Shown here: positions 8,921 to 20,882 of the stretch, piece by piece
Layout of the letters: every line of letters begins with the position of its first letter
Numbering within the stretch: the stretch's first letter is position 1
DNA from: Azospirillum brasilense
GTDB lineage: Bacteria; Pseudomonadota; Alphaproteobacteria; Azospirillales; Azospirillaceae
NCBI RefSeq assembly: GCF_005222205.1
Contig: NZ_CP032345.1
Span: forward strand, 2,295,501 to 2,359,500
Reading direction: 5' to 3'
DNA length: 64,000 nt
Translations under genes and position numbers: made by a program
Notes under the pieces: model-generated
The model's input: only the letters and a program-made list of their open reading frames with translations
Database searches by the model: none
Told to the model about the DNA's origin: nothing

Positions 8921-9418
8921 TTACTGCTTGTTCGACTCGCCGCTGTGCTTCGGTCCGCGGTTCAGCGAGGTCATGCTGTCGCTGTACTGGAACTCCGGCA
9001 TGTCGCGCACGCTCGCCTGGGTGACGTCGCGCAGCGTGATCGGGCCGTTGCCCGGCAGCACGTCGGCCAGCGCGATGTCCGCCGCGATCTCCTTGCCGCC
9101 GATGCCGAGGAAGCCGCCGCTCTGGATCACCAGAAGCTGCGCGTTGCCGTCCGGGCCGAGGATCACGTCGGACACCTTGCCGACCTTTTCGCCGTCCGCT
9201 CCGATCACCGTGCGGCTCATCAGATGCTCGACGCTGGCGCCGCCCATGGCGTTGCTTGTGGAGCCGGCCGGGCGGGCGCTCTGCCCCTGGTCCATGATGA
9301 CCGAATTCGGGGCCTGGGAGCTCGGGGCCTGGGCGGAGCCGCCGGTGCCGGTCTGGGCCGCGGCGGCGCCGGTCATCAGCGCCAGGGCGGACAGGGTCGC
9401 GATCACCGTCTTGTGCAT
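8921..9418 (-). CDS. exported PRC-barrel domain protein
   Basis: A 165-residue protein with a clear signal peptide (MHKTVIATLSALALMTGAAAAQ) followed by a Gly/Ser/Gln-rich linker. A PRC-barrel-like domain follows: LMSRTVIGADGEKVGKVSDVILGPDG and LLVIQSGGFLGIGGKEIAADIALADVL. Such periplasmic PRC-barrel proteins are common in alphaproteobacteria and often stress-inducible; their molecular role is not established. GAGATCTTCC precedes the ATG at 9418. It is convergent with the bacteriohemerythrin gene, with a REP-like element between them. Confidence 0.85.
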   Translation of the reverse strand: MHKTVIATLSALALMTGAAAAQTGTGGSAQAPSSQAPNSVIMDQGQSARPAGSTSNAMGGASVEHLMSRTVIGADGEKVGKVSDVILGPDGNAQLLVIQSGGFLGIGGKEIAADIALADVLPGNGPITLRDVTQASVRDMPEFQYSDSMTSLNRGPKHSGESNKQ

Positions 9419-9948
9419 GGAAGATCTCCTCGTTGCACGAAACCGACCCTTCCAACACCGGGAGAGCGGGAAAGGTCACGCAGGGCCGCCTGTGACATCC
9501 TGGGGCGACTCGGGGCGCTGTCCGGGAGCCTCGCCGGGGGACCGGTCCAGCGGGCAAAAGTGGGGTTGCGGAGCGGGGGATCGGGAGGAGGGCGTACCGC
9601 CGATTCGCCCCCCGTGACTCCTGGGGTCGGAGGGGCCCGGCAACCCCGCGAAAGTGACGGATTCCTTACGGAAACCGGGCGCCGGAGGCTCTCGGCGCGG
9701 GACTAGATGTGGGGGGTGGTGGATTTTTTCCGGGAACCGCCGGCGGCTTGGCCCGTTGACCTGACGCGCCATATCTAGGAGGTAGCCCCGCGTCAAGCAC
9801 ACAATATCTTGGGCCGGGTCTTGCTTGGTCCAAAGCTTGAGGCTAGGATGCGCACCAACATACAGGGTGTTGCGTTCGTCAGCCAGCGCGAGCTGCGCCG
9901 CACGGAGCGCGACACCTTTGTTCGCCAGCCAGAGGGAGCACGAGTCAC
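9419..9948. other. intergenic region upstream of nrdJ
   Basis: 530 bases without a convincing gene, between the divergent PRC-barrel and nrdJ genes. It includes two NrdR-box-like palindromes close to nrdJ, listed separately, and a GC-rich stretch (9480-9700) with no recognisable fold. I looked for a cobalamin riboswitch B12 box and did not find one. Confidence 0.5.
9766..9814 (+). promoter_or_regulatory. candidate pair of NrdR boxes upstream of nrdJ
   Basis: The site acacaatatcttgggc at 9799-9814 matches the NrdR consensus acaCwAtATaTwGtgt at nearly all core positions. A weaker copy, gcgccatatctaggag, lies at 9766-9781, 33 bases upstream start to start, close to the three-turn spacing typical of paired NrdR boxes. 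A TTGACC element sits at 9756-9761. NrdR represses ribonucleotide reductase genes; its sites upstream of nrdJ are known in alphaproteobacteria. Confidence 0.6.
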
Positions 9949-13668
<3,720 letters not shown>

Positions 13669-13700
13669 GGCCAGCCGGTTCCATCCCCGGCATGGCGTGG

Positions 13701-13732
13701 AAAAGGGGAGGTCCTCGGACCTCCCCTTTTTT
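13701..13732 (+). terminator. intrinsic terminator after nrdJ
   Basis: A perfect-arm hairpin with arms ggggaggtcc and ggacctcccc, joined by tc, is followed by six T residues. It is preceded by an A-run and so could also serve the convergent bacteriohemerythrin gene. Confidence 0.9.
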
Positions 13733-13780
13733 CATGCGGCCTTTTTATGCGGGCTCCGGTGAGAGCGCGCTCCGGCGGGT

Positions 13781-14263
13781 TCAGACCGGAATGTTGGGGA
13801 AGACGCGGCCGGACAGTTGGGCGTCGGCCAGCTCCGCCGGGACGGCGTCACGCTCCTTCAGCCAGCGGGCGAACTGGCGGTCGGCGGAGTTGATGTGCAG
13901 CATCAGCCATTGCGGCAGGAAGGTCGCCAGATACTCGGCGATGTTTTCCTCCGGCACGTTGCCGGTGGTGAATGCGTGCAACTGCTCCCACGCCAGGGAA
14001 TGCTGGACCAGATGGTCGGCCAGGAAGGGATAACCGGCCTGCTCCATCACCTTCTGCTCGCTCGCGAAGTGAATCTCCGTATAGACCACCGCATCGGCCA
14101 GTGTGCGATAGACCTCCTCGCGGGAGCGGCCTTCGGCAACGGCGACATGGAACGCCTGGACCAGTTCGATCCAATGCTTGTGCTGCTCGTCGATCTCCTC
14201 GACGCCCAACGCAAGATCGTCGCTCCAGACGAGATCCTGAAAATTCTCGGTGGGCATGTCCAT
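13781..14263 (-). CDS. bacteriohemerythrin
   Basis: A second single-domain hemerythrin, 160 residues. Iron ligands can be placed in DEQHKHWIE, HFASEQKVME, the DHLVQHSLAW pair and the C-terminal LMLHINSADRQFA. It probably binds O2 reversibly in the cytoplasm. The C-terminal ~20 residues beyond the domain are unusual for the family. A promoter-like pair (TTGATG, 16 bases, TATGAT) lies at 14302-14329 upstream. The gene is convergent with nrdJ, sharing the terminator region. Confidence 0.92.
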   Translation of the reverse strand: MDMPTENFQDLVWSDDLALGVEEIDEQHKHWIELVQAFHVAVAEGRSREEVYRTLADAVVYTEIHFASEQKVMEQAGYPFLADHLVQHSLAWEQLHAFTTGNVPEENIAEYLATFLPQWLMLHINSADRQFARWLKERDAVPAELADAQLSGRVFPNIPV

Positions 14264-14301
14264 AATCGCGATGACTCGGCTTAAGGTGGTGGAAGCTGGG
14301 C

Positions 14302-14329
14302 ATCATAAACACGGTCGTATGTGCATCAA
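14302..14329 (-). promoter_or_regulatory. candidate sigma-70 promoter of the bacteriohemerythrin gene
   Basis: On the minus strand, TTGATG (14324-14329) and TATGAT (14302-14307) are separated by 16 bases and lie about 40 bases before the ATG at 14263. Confidence 0.4.
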
Positions 14330-14460
14330 TGGTCTGAATTGAGATAAATTGTCGCGGTTTCGGTGGCAGGCCATGGCGCAGGCCGAAAGGGTGTGTCCTT
14401 GCCGGACGCCGGGTGCGGGTCAATATGCGGGCCTGTGACGCACAGCCGACGGAATGCGCC

Positions 14461-16098
14461 ATGCGACGTGCCATGAACCGCCGCCTCCGCCTTTTGCCTC
14501 TGCTCGCCGCGCTGGCGCTTCCGCCGCTCCATGTCGCGAGCGCCCAGAACGCGGCGCCCCAGAACGCGGCGCCCCAAAACGCACAGCCCCAGAACGGGGC
14601 GCCTCAGAACGCACCGGCCCGGAACGAGCAGAACCAGGGCGCCCCGAAGCCGGCGGAGCGGGCCACCGGCGGGTTCGACGCCCAGCGCAGCGAGACCAGG
14701 CACCAGCTTCCGTTGCCGGCCGGTCCGCTCGCCTACACCGCGGTGGCGGAGTTCCTGCCCCTGCGCGACGGCCCGCGCGAGGAGGTCGCGGCCCGCGTCT
14801 TCACCGTCTCCTACACATTGGACGGGGCGCCCCGCGGCCAGCGGCCGGTCGCCTTCGTGTTCAACGGCGGGCCGGGGGCGTCGTCGGCCTATCTGCATCT
14901 GGGTGCCCTGGGGCCGAAGGTGGTCGGCTTCAACGAGGACGGGTCGCTGACCCGCCCGCCGGCCCCGCTGCTCGACAACCCGGACAGTTGGCTGGCCTTC
15001 ACCGATCTGGTCTTCGTTGATCCGGTCGGCACCGGCTACAGCCGCGGCATCCAGCGCGATGGCGGAAAGGAGGGGGGTGGGCGTCGGGAGGAGGACCCCG
15101 GCAAGCGCTTCTGGTCGGTCGATGCCGACAGCCGGGCCATGGCGGAGATCGTCCGGCTCTGGCTGACCCGCAACGGGCGCTGGGAGTCGCCGAAGTTCCT
15201 GGTGGGGGAAAGCTACGGCGGATTCCGCATCGCCAAGATGGCAAACCAGCTGATCGACGACACCGGCATCGCGGTCAACGGGCTGATCATGGTGTCGCCG
15301 GTGGTGGACTTCGCCACCATCCGCGGTGGCGGCGGGCTTCTGGTGCCGGCGCTGCGGCTGCCCTCCTACGCCGCCTCCGCCGCGGCCAACGGGCTGGTTC
15401 CCGGCACGCCGGAGCAGGCAGCGGAAGCGGCGGAGCGCTACGCCGTCACCAGTTATCTCACCGGGCTGGCCGGGCTGGACTACCGCCGGCCCGGCGCGGC
15501 GCGGGACTTCTTCGCCGAGGTGGCGCGGACCATCGGCCTGCCGGAGGAACTGGTCACCCGCTTCCGCGGCGAGATCCCCACCGACGTCTTCGCCCGCGAG
15601 CTGCTGCGTGGGCGCGGGCGGGTCGCCAGCGTCTATGACGGCACCTTCACCGCCGCGGACCCCGATCCGTCGGCGGCGCGCCTTCCCTTCGATCCCTTTC
15701 TGAAGGGCACGGTGCCGACCTACACCACCGCCTTTGCCGCCTACGCCCACGAGTGGCTGGGCGTGCGGACGGAGGTGCCGTTCGACCTGCTCAGCGACCG
15801 GGTCAACCGGGGCTGGGAATGGCCGCGCTCGGGCCAGCCCAGCGCGGTGGACGACCTCCAGGCCGCCCTGACCCTGCAGCCCGCTCTCCGGGTGCTGATC
15901 GCCCATGGGCGCACCGACCTGATCACCCCCTACATGGCATCGCGCTGGGTGGCGTCCCGCCTGGAACTGCCGGATGGGCAGGCCGACCGGGTCGCCGTGA
16001 CCGTGTATGACGGCGGTCACATGATGTACACGCGGGCGCCCGAGCGCGCGAAGCTGGCCGCCGACGCGCGCGCCCTGGTCGAGGCCGCCTTGCGGTAG
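14461..16098 (+). CDS. serine carboxypeptidase-like S10 family peptidase
   Basis: Exported serine peptidase of family S10, 545 residues from the ATG at 14461. A signal peptide (MNRRLRLLPLLAALAL, then HVASA) is followed by five QNAAP-type pentapeptides at the mature N-terminus. The S10 oxyanion segment FNGGPGASS is visible. The triad is Ser251 (GESYGG), Asp486 (GRTDLITP) and His520 (GGHMMY). It probably trims C-terminal residues of periplasmic peptides. ATGs at 14413 and 14473 are alternative starts. It is convergent with flagellin, with a hairpin between. Confidence 0.9.
   Translation: MRRAMNRRLRLLPLLAALALPPLHVASAQNAAPQNAAPQNAQPQNGAPQNAPARNEQNQGAPKPAERATGGFDAQRSETRHQLPLPAGPLAYTAVAEFLPLRDGPREEVAARVFTVSYTLDGAPRGQRPVAFVFNGGPGASSAYLHLGALGPKVVGFNEDGSLTRPPAPLLDNPDSWLAFTDLVFVDPVGTGYSRGIQRDGGKEGGGRREEDPGKRFWSVDADSRAMAEIVRLWLTRNGRWESPKFLVGESYGGFRIAKMANQLIDDTGIAVNGLIMVSPVVDFATIRGGGGLLVPALRLPSYAASAAANGLVPGTPEQAAEAAERYAVTSYLTGLAGLDYRRPGAARDFFAEVARTIGLPEELVTRFRGEIPTDVFARELLRGRGRVASVYDGTFTAADPDPSAARLPFDPFLKGTVPTYTTAFAAYAHEWLGVRTEVPFDLLSDRVNRGWEWPRSGQPSAVDDLQAALTLQPALRVLIAHGRTDLITPYMASRWVASRLELPDGQADRVAVTVYDGGHMMYTRAPERAKLAADARALVEAALR
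14545..14619 (+). repeat. five 15-bp in-frame repeats (QNAAP linker)
   Basis: Five tandem 15-bp units related to cagaacgcggcgccc encode QNAAP, QNAAP, QNAQP, QNGAP, QNAPA. They begin exactly at the predicted signal-peptide cleavage site of the S10 peptidase, forming a low-complexity linker. Confidence 0.9.
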
Positions 16099-16137
16099 GG
16101 CCCCCCTGGGGCGGGGCGGGCCAGGGGCCAAAAGAAA

Positions 16138-16162
16138 CAGGCGCCCCGGTGGGGGCGCCTGC
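16138..16162 (-). terminator. intrinsic terminator after flagellin
   Basis: A GC-rich hairpin with arms caggcgccccc / ggggcgcctg. Read on the minus strand it is followed by TTTCTTTT, so it suits the end of the flagellin transcript. Confidence 0.8.
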
Positions 16163-16210
16163 TGCGCAATGCCTTGCCTTGGCCTGTGGTCGCCGGCTGG
16201 ACCTTGCCGG

Positions 16211-18076
16211 TTAGAACAGACGCAGGATCGACTGCTGCGACTGGTTGGCCAGCGAGAGGGCGATGGTGCCGAGCTGCTGACGGGTCTGCAGCATCAGCAG
16301 GCTCGCGCCTTCCTCGTTCTGGTCGGCCAGCGTCAGCTTGTTGGCGCCTTCGACCAGCACGTCGCTGAACTCCTTGGTGAAGGTTTCGCGGGTCGTGATG
16401 ATGTTCAGGTTGGTCGACAGCGTCTGCGAGGCCGACCGCAGGGTCTGCTTCGCGTAGTCGATGCCGGCAACCGCCTTGTCGATGTCGGCGCGGTCGGTCC
16501 AGTCGTTCTGCGCGTAGTCCAGACGCAGGCCCTGGCCGCTGGAGGTCAGGTTCTGGGCCTTCACCGTGATCGCGTTGGTGTTGCGCTCGTTGAGCTGCAC
16601 CGTCAGATCGTTCGACGTGTTGGCGTCGGTCACCTGCACCGAGACCAGGTTGGCCGCCGAGTTGGCTTCCGCCGCCTGCTTGATGCTCTTCTGATCGACG
16701 TTGAAGCGCACCGTGCCGGTGTCGAACGCGAAGGAGTTCTCGCCTTCCGCCAGCTTGCCCTCGCCGCGGTTGGCCATGCCGTCGCGGGTCACCGTGGCGC
16801 CGTTCAGGTTGCTGACCTGGATCTGGATGTCGACCTTCTTCTCGATGACCGAGATGCCGTTGCCGCTGTTGGCGGCCTGCTCCAGCAGATTGCGGTCCAC
16901 CGTGAAGGACACGATGGTGCCCGACGCGAAGCTCTCGGAGATGCGCTTGGTGAGGGCGTTGTCGGCGGTGGCCTTGACGGTCATCTCACGGGCGGAGTTG
17001 CTCGTCGTCGCGCCTTCCAGCGTGATCGTGCCGGTCGTGCTGACCGTGACGGTCTGGACGTCCTTGCCGCTGAGGCGGCCGCTGGCGCCCAGCGCGCTGT
17101 TGATCGACGCCTTCAGCTGGTTGGCGATGTTGACGCGGGCGGTCTGGCCGATCGCCACGTCGCCGGCGGTGGCGGTGTAGGTGAAGGTCTGGTCTTCGAC
17201 GGTGATCGTGAAGCTGTCGCCGGCCTCGATCGTGCCGCCCATCGACACCTGGGTGAGCTGCGCGGTGCCCGACTTGGCCGCCCGGGTCGTGTTGGCGGCC
17301 ATGGTCTGGCTGTTGTCGAAGTAGGTGATCGTGCGCGACTCGTTGCCGTCCGTGATGATGAAGGAGCGCTCACGGCCCTTCGCGCCGCGGACCTCGATCT
17401 GCACGTCGGAGAAGCTGCCGAGCGAGGTGGCCATCGTGCCGGACAGCTTCAGGCCGACCAGGCCATGGGCCATCTCGGCGCTGTTGATCTCGCCGGCCGC
17501 GCCCTCGATGGAGCCGTCGCCCTTGACGCGCACCGTGTAGGTGTCGGTCGACACCACGTTGGTGACGCGGGCGTTCTCGATGCCCTGGATGGTGTTGACG
17601 GCGCGGCGCGACTCGCTGGTGGAGTCCAGGCGCAGGCCGTTGCCGGCCAGCAGGTTCTTGCCGGCATAGCCGCTGTCGCCGGCCAGCTTGTCGATCTGTT
17701 CCTTCAGCGCGTTGAACTGGGCGGCCAGCGTCTTGCGGGTGGCGACGGAGCCGGCGTCGGTGCCCAGAGCGGAGTAGGCGGCGGTGGTCAGGCCGCGCGC
17801 CTGCTCGATCATGCTTTCGATCGCGGTCACGCCCTTGTCGGCGGCCTTGATGGTGCTGATCGACTGACCCATGGCGTCCTTCAACGACGACAGGTCACCG
17901 GCGCGCTGGGTCAGGCTCTTCGCTGCGAAGAACGACGTCGGGCCGTCGAGCGCCGAATTGATCTTGTTGCCGGTCGAGAGGATGTTCTGCTTGACACCGA
18001 TCTTGTCGTTCACGCTCTGCAGTTGCAGCAGATTCGTGCGCATCGACGCGGTGAGGGTGACGTCGTTGATGGCCAT
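16211..18076 (-). CDS. flagellin (long, polar-type)
   Basis: Filament subunit of 621 residues. The conserved N-terminal D0/D1 helix region (MAINDVTLTASMRTNLLQLQ, with INSALDGPTSFFAAKSL) and C-terminal region (ASLLMLQTRQQLGTIALSLA, ending RLF) flank a long variable centre of about 330 residues. That length resembles the large glycosylated polar flagellin of A. brasilense rather than short lateral flagellins; this is inference. The start at 18076 has AGAAGGAGA nine bases before it, so a longer frame to 18166 is rejected. A sigma-54-type promoter lies at 18162-18177 and a terminator at 16138. Confidence 0.93.
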   Translation of the reverse strand: MAINDVTLTASMRTNLLQLQSVNDKIGVKQNILSTGNKINSALDGPTSFFAAKSLTQRAGDLSSLKDAMGQSISTIKAADKGVTAIESMIEQARGLTTAAYSALGTDAGSVATRKTLAAQFNALKEQIDKLAGDSGYAGKNLLAGNGLRLDSTSESRRAVNTIQGIENARVTNVVSTDTYTVRVKGDGSIEGAAGEINSAEMAHGLVGLKLSGTMATSLGSFSDVQIEVRGAKGRERSFIITDGNESRTITYFDNSQTMAANTTRAAKSGTAQLTQVSMGGTIEAGDSFTITVEDQTFTYTATAGDVAIGQTARVNIANQLKASINSALGASGRLSGKDVQTVTVSTTGTITLEGATTSNSAREMTVKATADNALTKRISESFASGTIVSFTVDRNLLEQAANSGNGISVIEKKVDIQIQVSNLNGATVTRDGMANRGEGKLAEGENSFAFDTGTVRFNVDQKSIKQAAEANSAANLVSVQVTDANTSNDLTVQLNERNTNAITVKAQNLTSSGQGLRLDYAQNDWTDRADIDKAVAGIDYAKQTLRSASQTLSTNLNIITTRETFTKEFSDVLVEGANKLTLADQNEEGASLLMLQTRQQLGTIALSLANQSQQSILRLF

Positions 18077-18450
18077 GGTTCCAAGTCTCCTTCTGAGGCT
18101 CGCCCCGCGGCTGGTGCTTGAAACCGAAGCGAGGCAACGTGCATTTGCGCGACCCACCTCTATCAAGACCCGTGCCAGTTCGCGGATCTTCCGGTAAAGC
18201 GTTGATTTTAATGATTTTTATAGGGGATTGCGCGGTGGGCCGATCATGGCCGGCCGGACGGTCCTTCCCACGGCGGCGGAAAGTTTTGCCGGGCAGAAAG
18301 GGTGTTGCGCCCCGGACTCCGGGACAAAACTACCCAGTTGGGGGTGCCGCCGGGGTGCCGGTAAGCTCTTGGTGCCGGTGGCGGAGGGGGCTATCGTCGG
18401 GGGGCGCCACCCATCAGGGCATTCTCGGCGCCCGCAATGGAGAGGGAGGG
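18077..18450. other. divergent intergenic region flagellin / ridA-like
   Basis: About 374 bases with no gene. It contains the sigma-54-type promoter for flagellin and an AT-rich patch at 18196-18232 that could bind an activator or DNA-bending protein upstream of it. Nothing distinctive is seen in the GC-rich part toward the ridA-like gene. Confidence 0.5.
18162..18177 (-). promoter_or_regulatory. sigma-54-type promoter of the flagellin gene
   Basis: On the minus strand the sequence TGGCACGGGTCTTGAT matches the sigma-54 consensus TGGCACGNNNNTTGCW at every fixed base except the C of TTGC. It lies 86 bases before the flagellin ATG. RpoN is known to be needed for flagellation in A. brasilense. 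Confidence 0.7.
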
Positions 18451-18456
18451 ATGAGC

Positions 18457-18924
18457 ATGGCCGGACGCATCGAGGCGCGGCTGAAGGAATTGGGGATCGA
18501 GCTGCCGCAGGCGGCGGCTCCGGTGGCGGCCTATGTGCCCTACACCCAGTCGGGCAACACGCTCTACGTGTCGGGGCAGGTCACCGTGTGGAACGGCGAG
18601 CGCCGCTTCATCGGCAAGCTGGGCCAGGACTTCACGGTGGAGCAGGGGCAGCAGGCGGCACGGCTGTGCGCGCTGAACATCATCGCCCAGGCGAAGGCCG
18701 CCTGCGGCGGCGATCTCGACCGGGTGGTGCGCGTGCTGCGGCTGGGCGGCTTCGTCAACGGCACGCCGGACTTCCACGACCAGCCGCTGGTCATCAACGG
18801 CGCGTCGGAGCTGATGATGCAGGTGTTCGGCGATGCCGGGAAGCACGCCCGCGCCGCGGTCGGCGCCCCGTCGCTGCCGGGCAACGTGGCCGTCGAGGTG
18901 GACGCCATCCTCGAACTGGCCTGA
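18457..18924 (+). CDS. RidA/YjgF family protein
   Basis: A 155-residue member of the Rid family, close to the YjgH/YoaB-like group. RidA enzymes hydrolyse reactive enamine/imine intermediates such as 2-aminoacrylate, but this subgroup's activity is untested. Visible features are YTQSGNTLYVSGQVTVWNGE, the central alpha-helix ALNIIAQAKAACGGDLDRVVRVLRL (broken here only for description), and the C-terminal HARAAVGAPSLPGN with the conserved Arg and ending VEVDAILEL. The start at 18457 is seven bases after GGGAGGG; the ATG at 18451 is too close. Confidence 0.88.
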   Translation: MAGRIEARLKELGIELPQAAAPVAAYVPYTQSGNTLYVSGQVTVWNGERRFIGKLGQDFTVEQGQQAARLCALNIIAQAKAACGGDLDRVVRVLRLGGFVNGTPDFHDQPLVINGASELMMQVFGDAGKHARAAVGAPSLPGNVAVEVDAILELA

Positions 18925-19013
18925 TCCGGGGTTCCGACCGGGGGAGGAGCCAGCCTCTTGCCGCGGCGCGGCAAAGCGCCCACCTCCCTCGGCGTACCCG
19001 CGAAGGAGAGACC

Positions 19014-20219
19014 ATGCCCGACGGCAAGGACAGGGGCCCCGGCGCCGCCCCCGGTGCCGGGGAGACCATCACCGTCAAGGTCCTGACCGGCATCGGCCAG
19101 GCCGACCCGAAGGAATGGGACGCCTGCGCCGGACCGGACAACCCGTTCCTCAGCCATGCCTTCCTGCTGGCGCTGGAGGAATCGGGATCGGTCACCGGGC
19201 GCACCGGCTGGCAACCCAGCCACCTCACCGCCCTCGACGGGGCGGGGCGGATCATCGGGGCGGTGCCGCTCTATCTGAAGAACCACTCCTACGGCGAGTA
19301 TGTCTTCGACCATGCCTGGGCGCACGCCTACGAGCGGGCGGGCGGGCAGTATTACCCGAAGCTGCAATGCGCCGTGCCCTTCACCCCGGTGCCGGGGCCG
19401 CGCCTTCTCGTCCGGCCCGGCGCCTCGGCACAGGGGACGGAGGCGGTCGCCGGCGCCCTGATCCAGGGGATGGAGGAGGTGGCGCGGCGCTATGGCGTCT
19501 CCTCGGTCCATGTCACCTTCCCGGAGGAGGGCGATTGGCGCCGCCTCGGCGAGGCCGGCTGGCTGCTCCGCGAAGGCGTGCAGTATCATTGGGAGAACCG
19601 TGGCTACGCCCGCTTCGACGACTTCCTGGAAACCTTGAACAGCCGCAAGCGCAAGGCCATCCGCAAGGAGCGGCGCGAGGTGGCGGAGAGCGGCGTCCGC
19701 CTGCACAGCCTGACCGGCGCCGACCTGAAGCCGGAGCATTGGGACGCCTTCCACCGCTTCTATCTGGAGACCGCCGACCGGAAGTGGGGCGGCGGCTATC
19801 TGAACCGCGCCTTCTTCCGCTTGCTCGGCGAGACCATGGCCGACCGGGTTATGCTGGTCATGTGCGAGGACGGCGGGGAATGGGTGGCCGGGGCCCTGAA
19901 CCTGATCGGGACCGACGCCCTTTATGGCCGCAACTGGGGCTCAGACGGCAGCTACCGTTTCCTGCATTTCGAGGCGTGCTACTACCGCGCGCTGGACTTC
20001 GCCATCGAGCGCGGCCTCGGCCGCGTCGAAGCCGGTGCCCAGGGCGAGCACAAGATCCAGCGCGGCTACCTGCCGGTGCCGACCTACAGCGCCCACTGGG
20101 TGGCCGATCCCGGCTTCCACCGCGCCATCGCCGATTACCTGCGCCGCGAGCGGCCCGGCGTGGCGGCGGAGCGCGAGGCGCTTATGGAGCTGTCGCCCTA
20201 TCGCCGGGACGATCAATAG
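19014..20219 (+). CDS. GNAT / FemAB-like N-acyltransferase (DUF482, COG3146)
   Basis: A 401-residue protein of the COG3146 family, distant relatives of peptidoglycan aminoacyltransferases. It has the typical start 'EWDACAGPDNPFLSHAFL' and the sequence RKRKAIRKERREV before the second GNAT-like half. The end carries EAGAQGEHKIQRGYLP and APTY-type sequence (VPTYSAHWV). The biochemical substrate is unknown. AAGGAGAG lies six bases before the ATG at 19014. It follows the ridA-like gene on the same strand, after about 90 bases, and probably shares its transcript. Confidence 0.85.
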   Translation: MPDGKDRGPGAAPGAGETITVKVLTGIGQADPKEWDACAGPDNPFLSHAFLLALEESGSVTGRTGWQPSHLTALDGAGRIIGAVPLYLKNHSYGEYVFDHAWAHAYERAGGQYYPKLQCAVPFTPVPGPRLLVRPGASAQGTEAVAGALIQGMEEVARRYGVSSVHVTFPEEGDWRRLGEAGWLLREGVQYHWENRGYARFDDFLETLNSRKRKAIRKERREVAESGVRLHSLTGADLKPEHWDAFHRFYLETADRKWGGGYLNRAFFRLLGETMADRVMLVMCEDGGEWVAGALNLIGTDALYGRNWGSDGSYRFLHFEACYYRALDFAIERGLGRVEAGAQGEHKIQRGYLPVPTYSAHWVADPGFHRAIADYLRRERPGVAAEREALMELSPYRRDDQ

Positions 20220-20225
20220 ACCCGC

Positions 20226-20702
20226 TCAGTAGGGAACGCGGTCGGGCCGGGCCGCCCATTCGTCGAAGACGGCGCGCGCCTCGTCGGCCAGCAGGCGTTG
20301 CATGGGGATGGCCCGTCGCTCCAGCGGCAGGGGGATCTCGGTGTAGAGGAAGGCGTCGTCGAAGCCGATGGCCGCCGCGTCGTCGCGCGCGTTGGCGTAG
20401 ACGATGCGCTCGATCCGCGCCCAGTAGATGGCCGACAGGCACATCGGGCAGGGCTCGCAGCTCGTGTAGACGGTCGCCCCGGCGAGGCTGAAGCTGCCGA
20501 GGTCGCGGCAGGCGTTGCGGATCGCGACGACCTCGGCGTGCGCCGTCGGATCGTTGGTGGACGTCACGCAGTTCCAGCCCTCGCCGATGATCCGGCCGTC
20601 CCGCGCGATGACCGCGCCGAAGGGGCCGCCGGCGTCGCCCTGCATGTGGGTGCGGCTGAGCGCGATGGCGCGGCGCAGGCAATCCGTGTCGAAACTCGTC
20701 AT
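20226..20702 (-). CDS. cytidine/deoxycytidylate deaminase family nucleoside deaminase (GuaD-like)
   Basis: Zinc-dependent deaminase of 158 residues. The zinc and proton-shuttle motifs are TAHAEVVAI (about residue 53) and CEPCPMCLSAIYWA (about residue 83). The ending 'ANARDDAAAIGFDDAFLYTEI' is characteristic of bacterial guanine deaminases rather than TadA, so deamination of guanine or a related base is most likely. The ATG at 20702 has GAGGGAAAG before it; a longer frame to 20927 is rejected. Convergent with the GNAT gene, with only six bases between the two stops. Confidence 0.88.
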   Translation of the reverse strand: MTSFDTDCLRRAIALSRTHMQGDAGGPFGAVIARDGRIIGEGWNCVTSTNDPTAHAEVVAIRNACRDLGSFSLAGATVYTSCEPCPMCLSAIYWARIERIVYANARDDAAAIGFDDAFLYTEIPLPLERRAIPMQRLLADEARAVFDEWAARPDRVPY

Positions 20703-20882
20703 GCTTTCCCTCTTCGAAACCCTAACCGCGTTGTGGTTCAATGGTTTGGTGACTGTTCCATGGCTCTGGTCCGGCATGCGCCCGGGGCATTGCAGGGGTG
20801 GCGGACGATTGGGGATTTCTCCTTTACTGCCCCCGCGCAATGCGTAGTGTGGGCGGGACCAGCCGACCGACGGACCCGCCCG

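Noticed and set aside
9419..9948. Cobalamin riboswitch upstream of the B12-dependent reductase
   Set aside because: No B12 box or matching stems were found; NrdR-like sites explain control better.
16169..18121. 650-residue plus-strand frame across the flagellin gene
   Set aside because: Shadow of flagellin, with low-complexity composition and no motifs.
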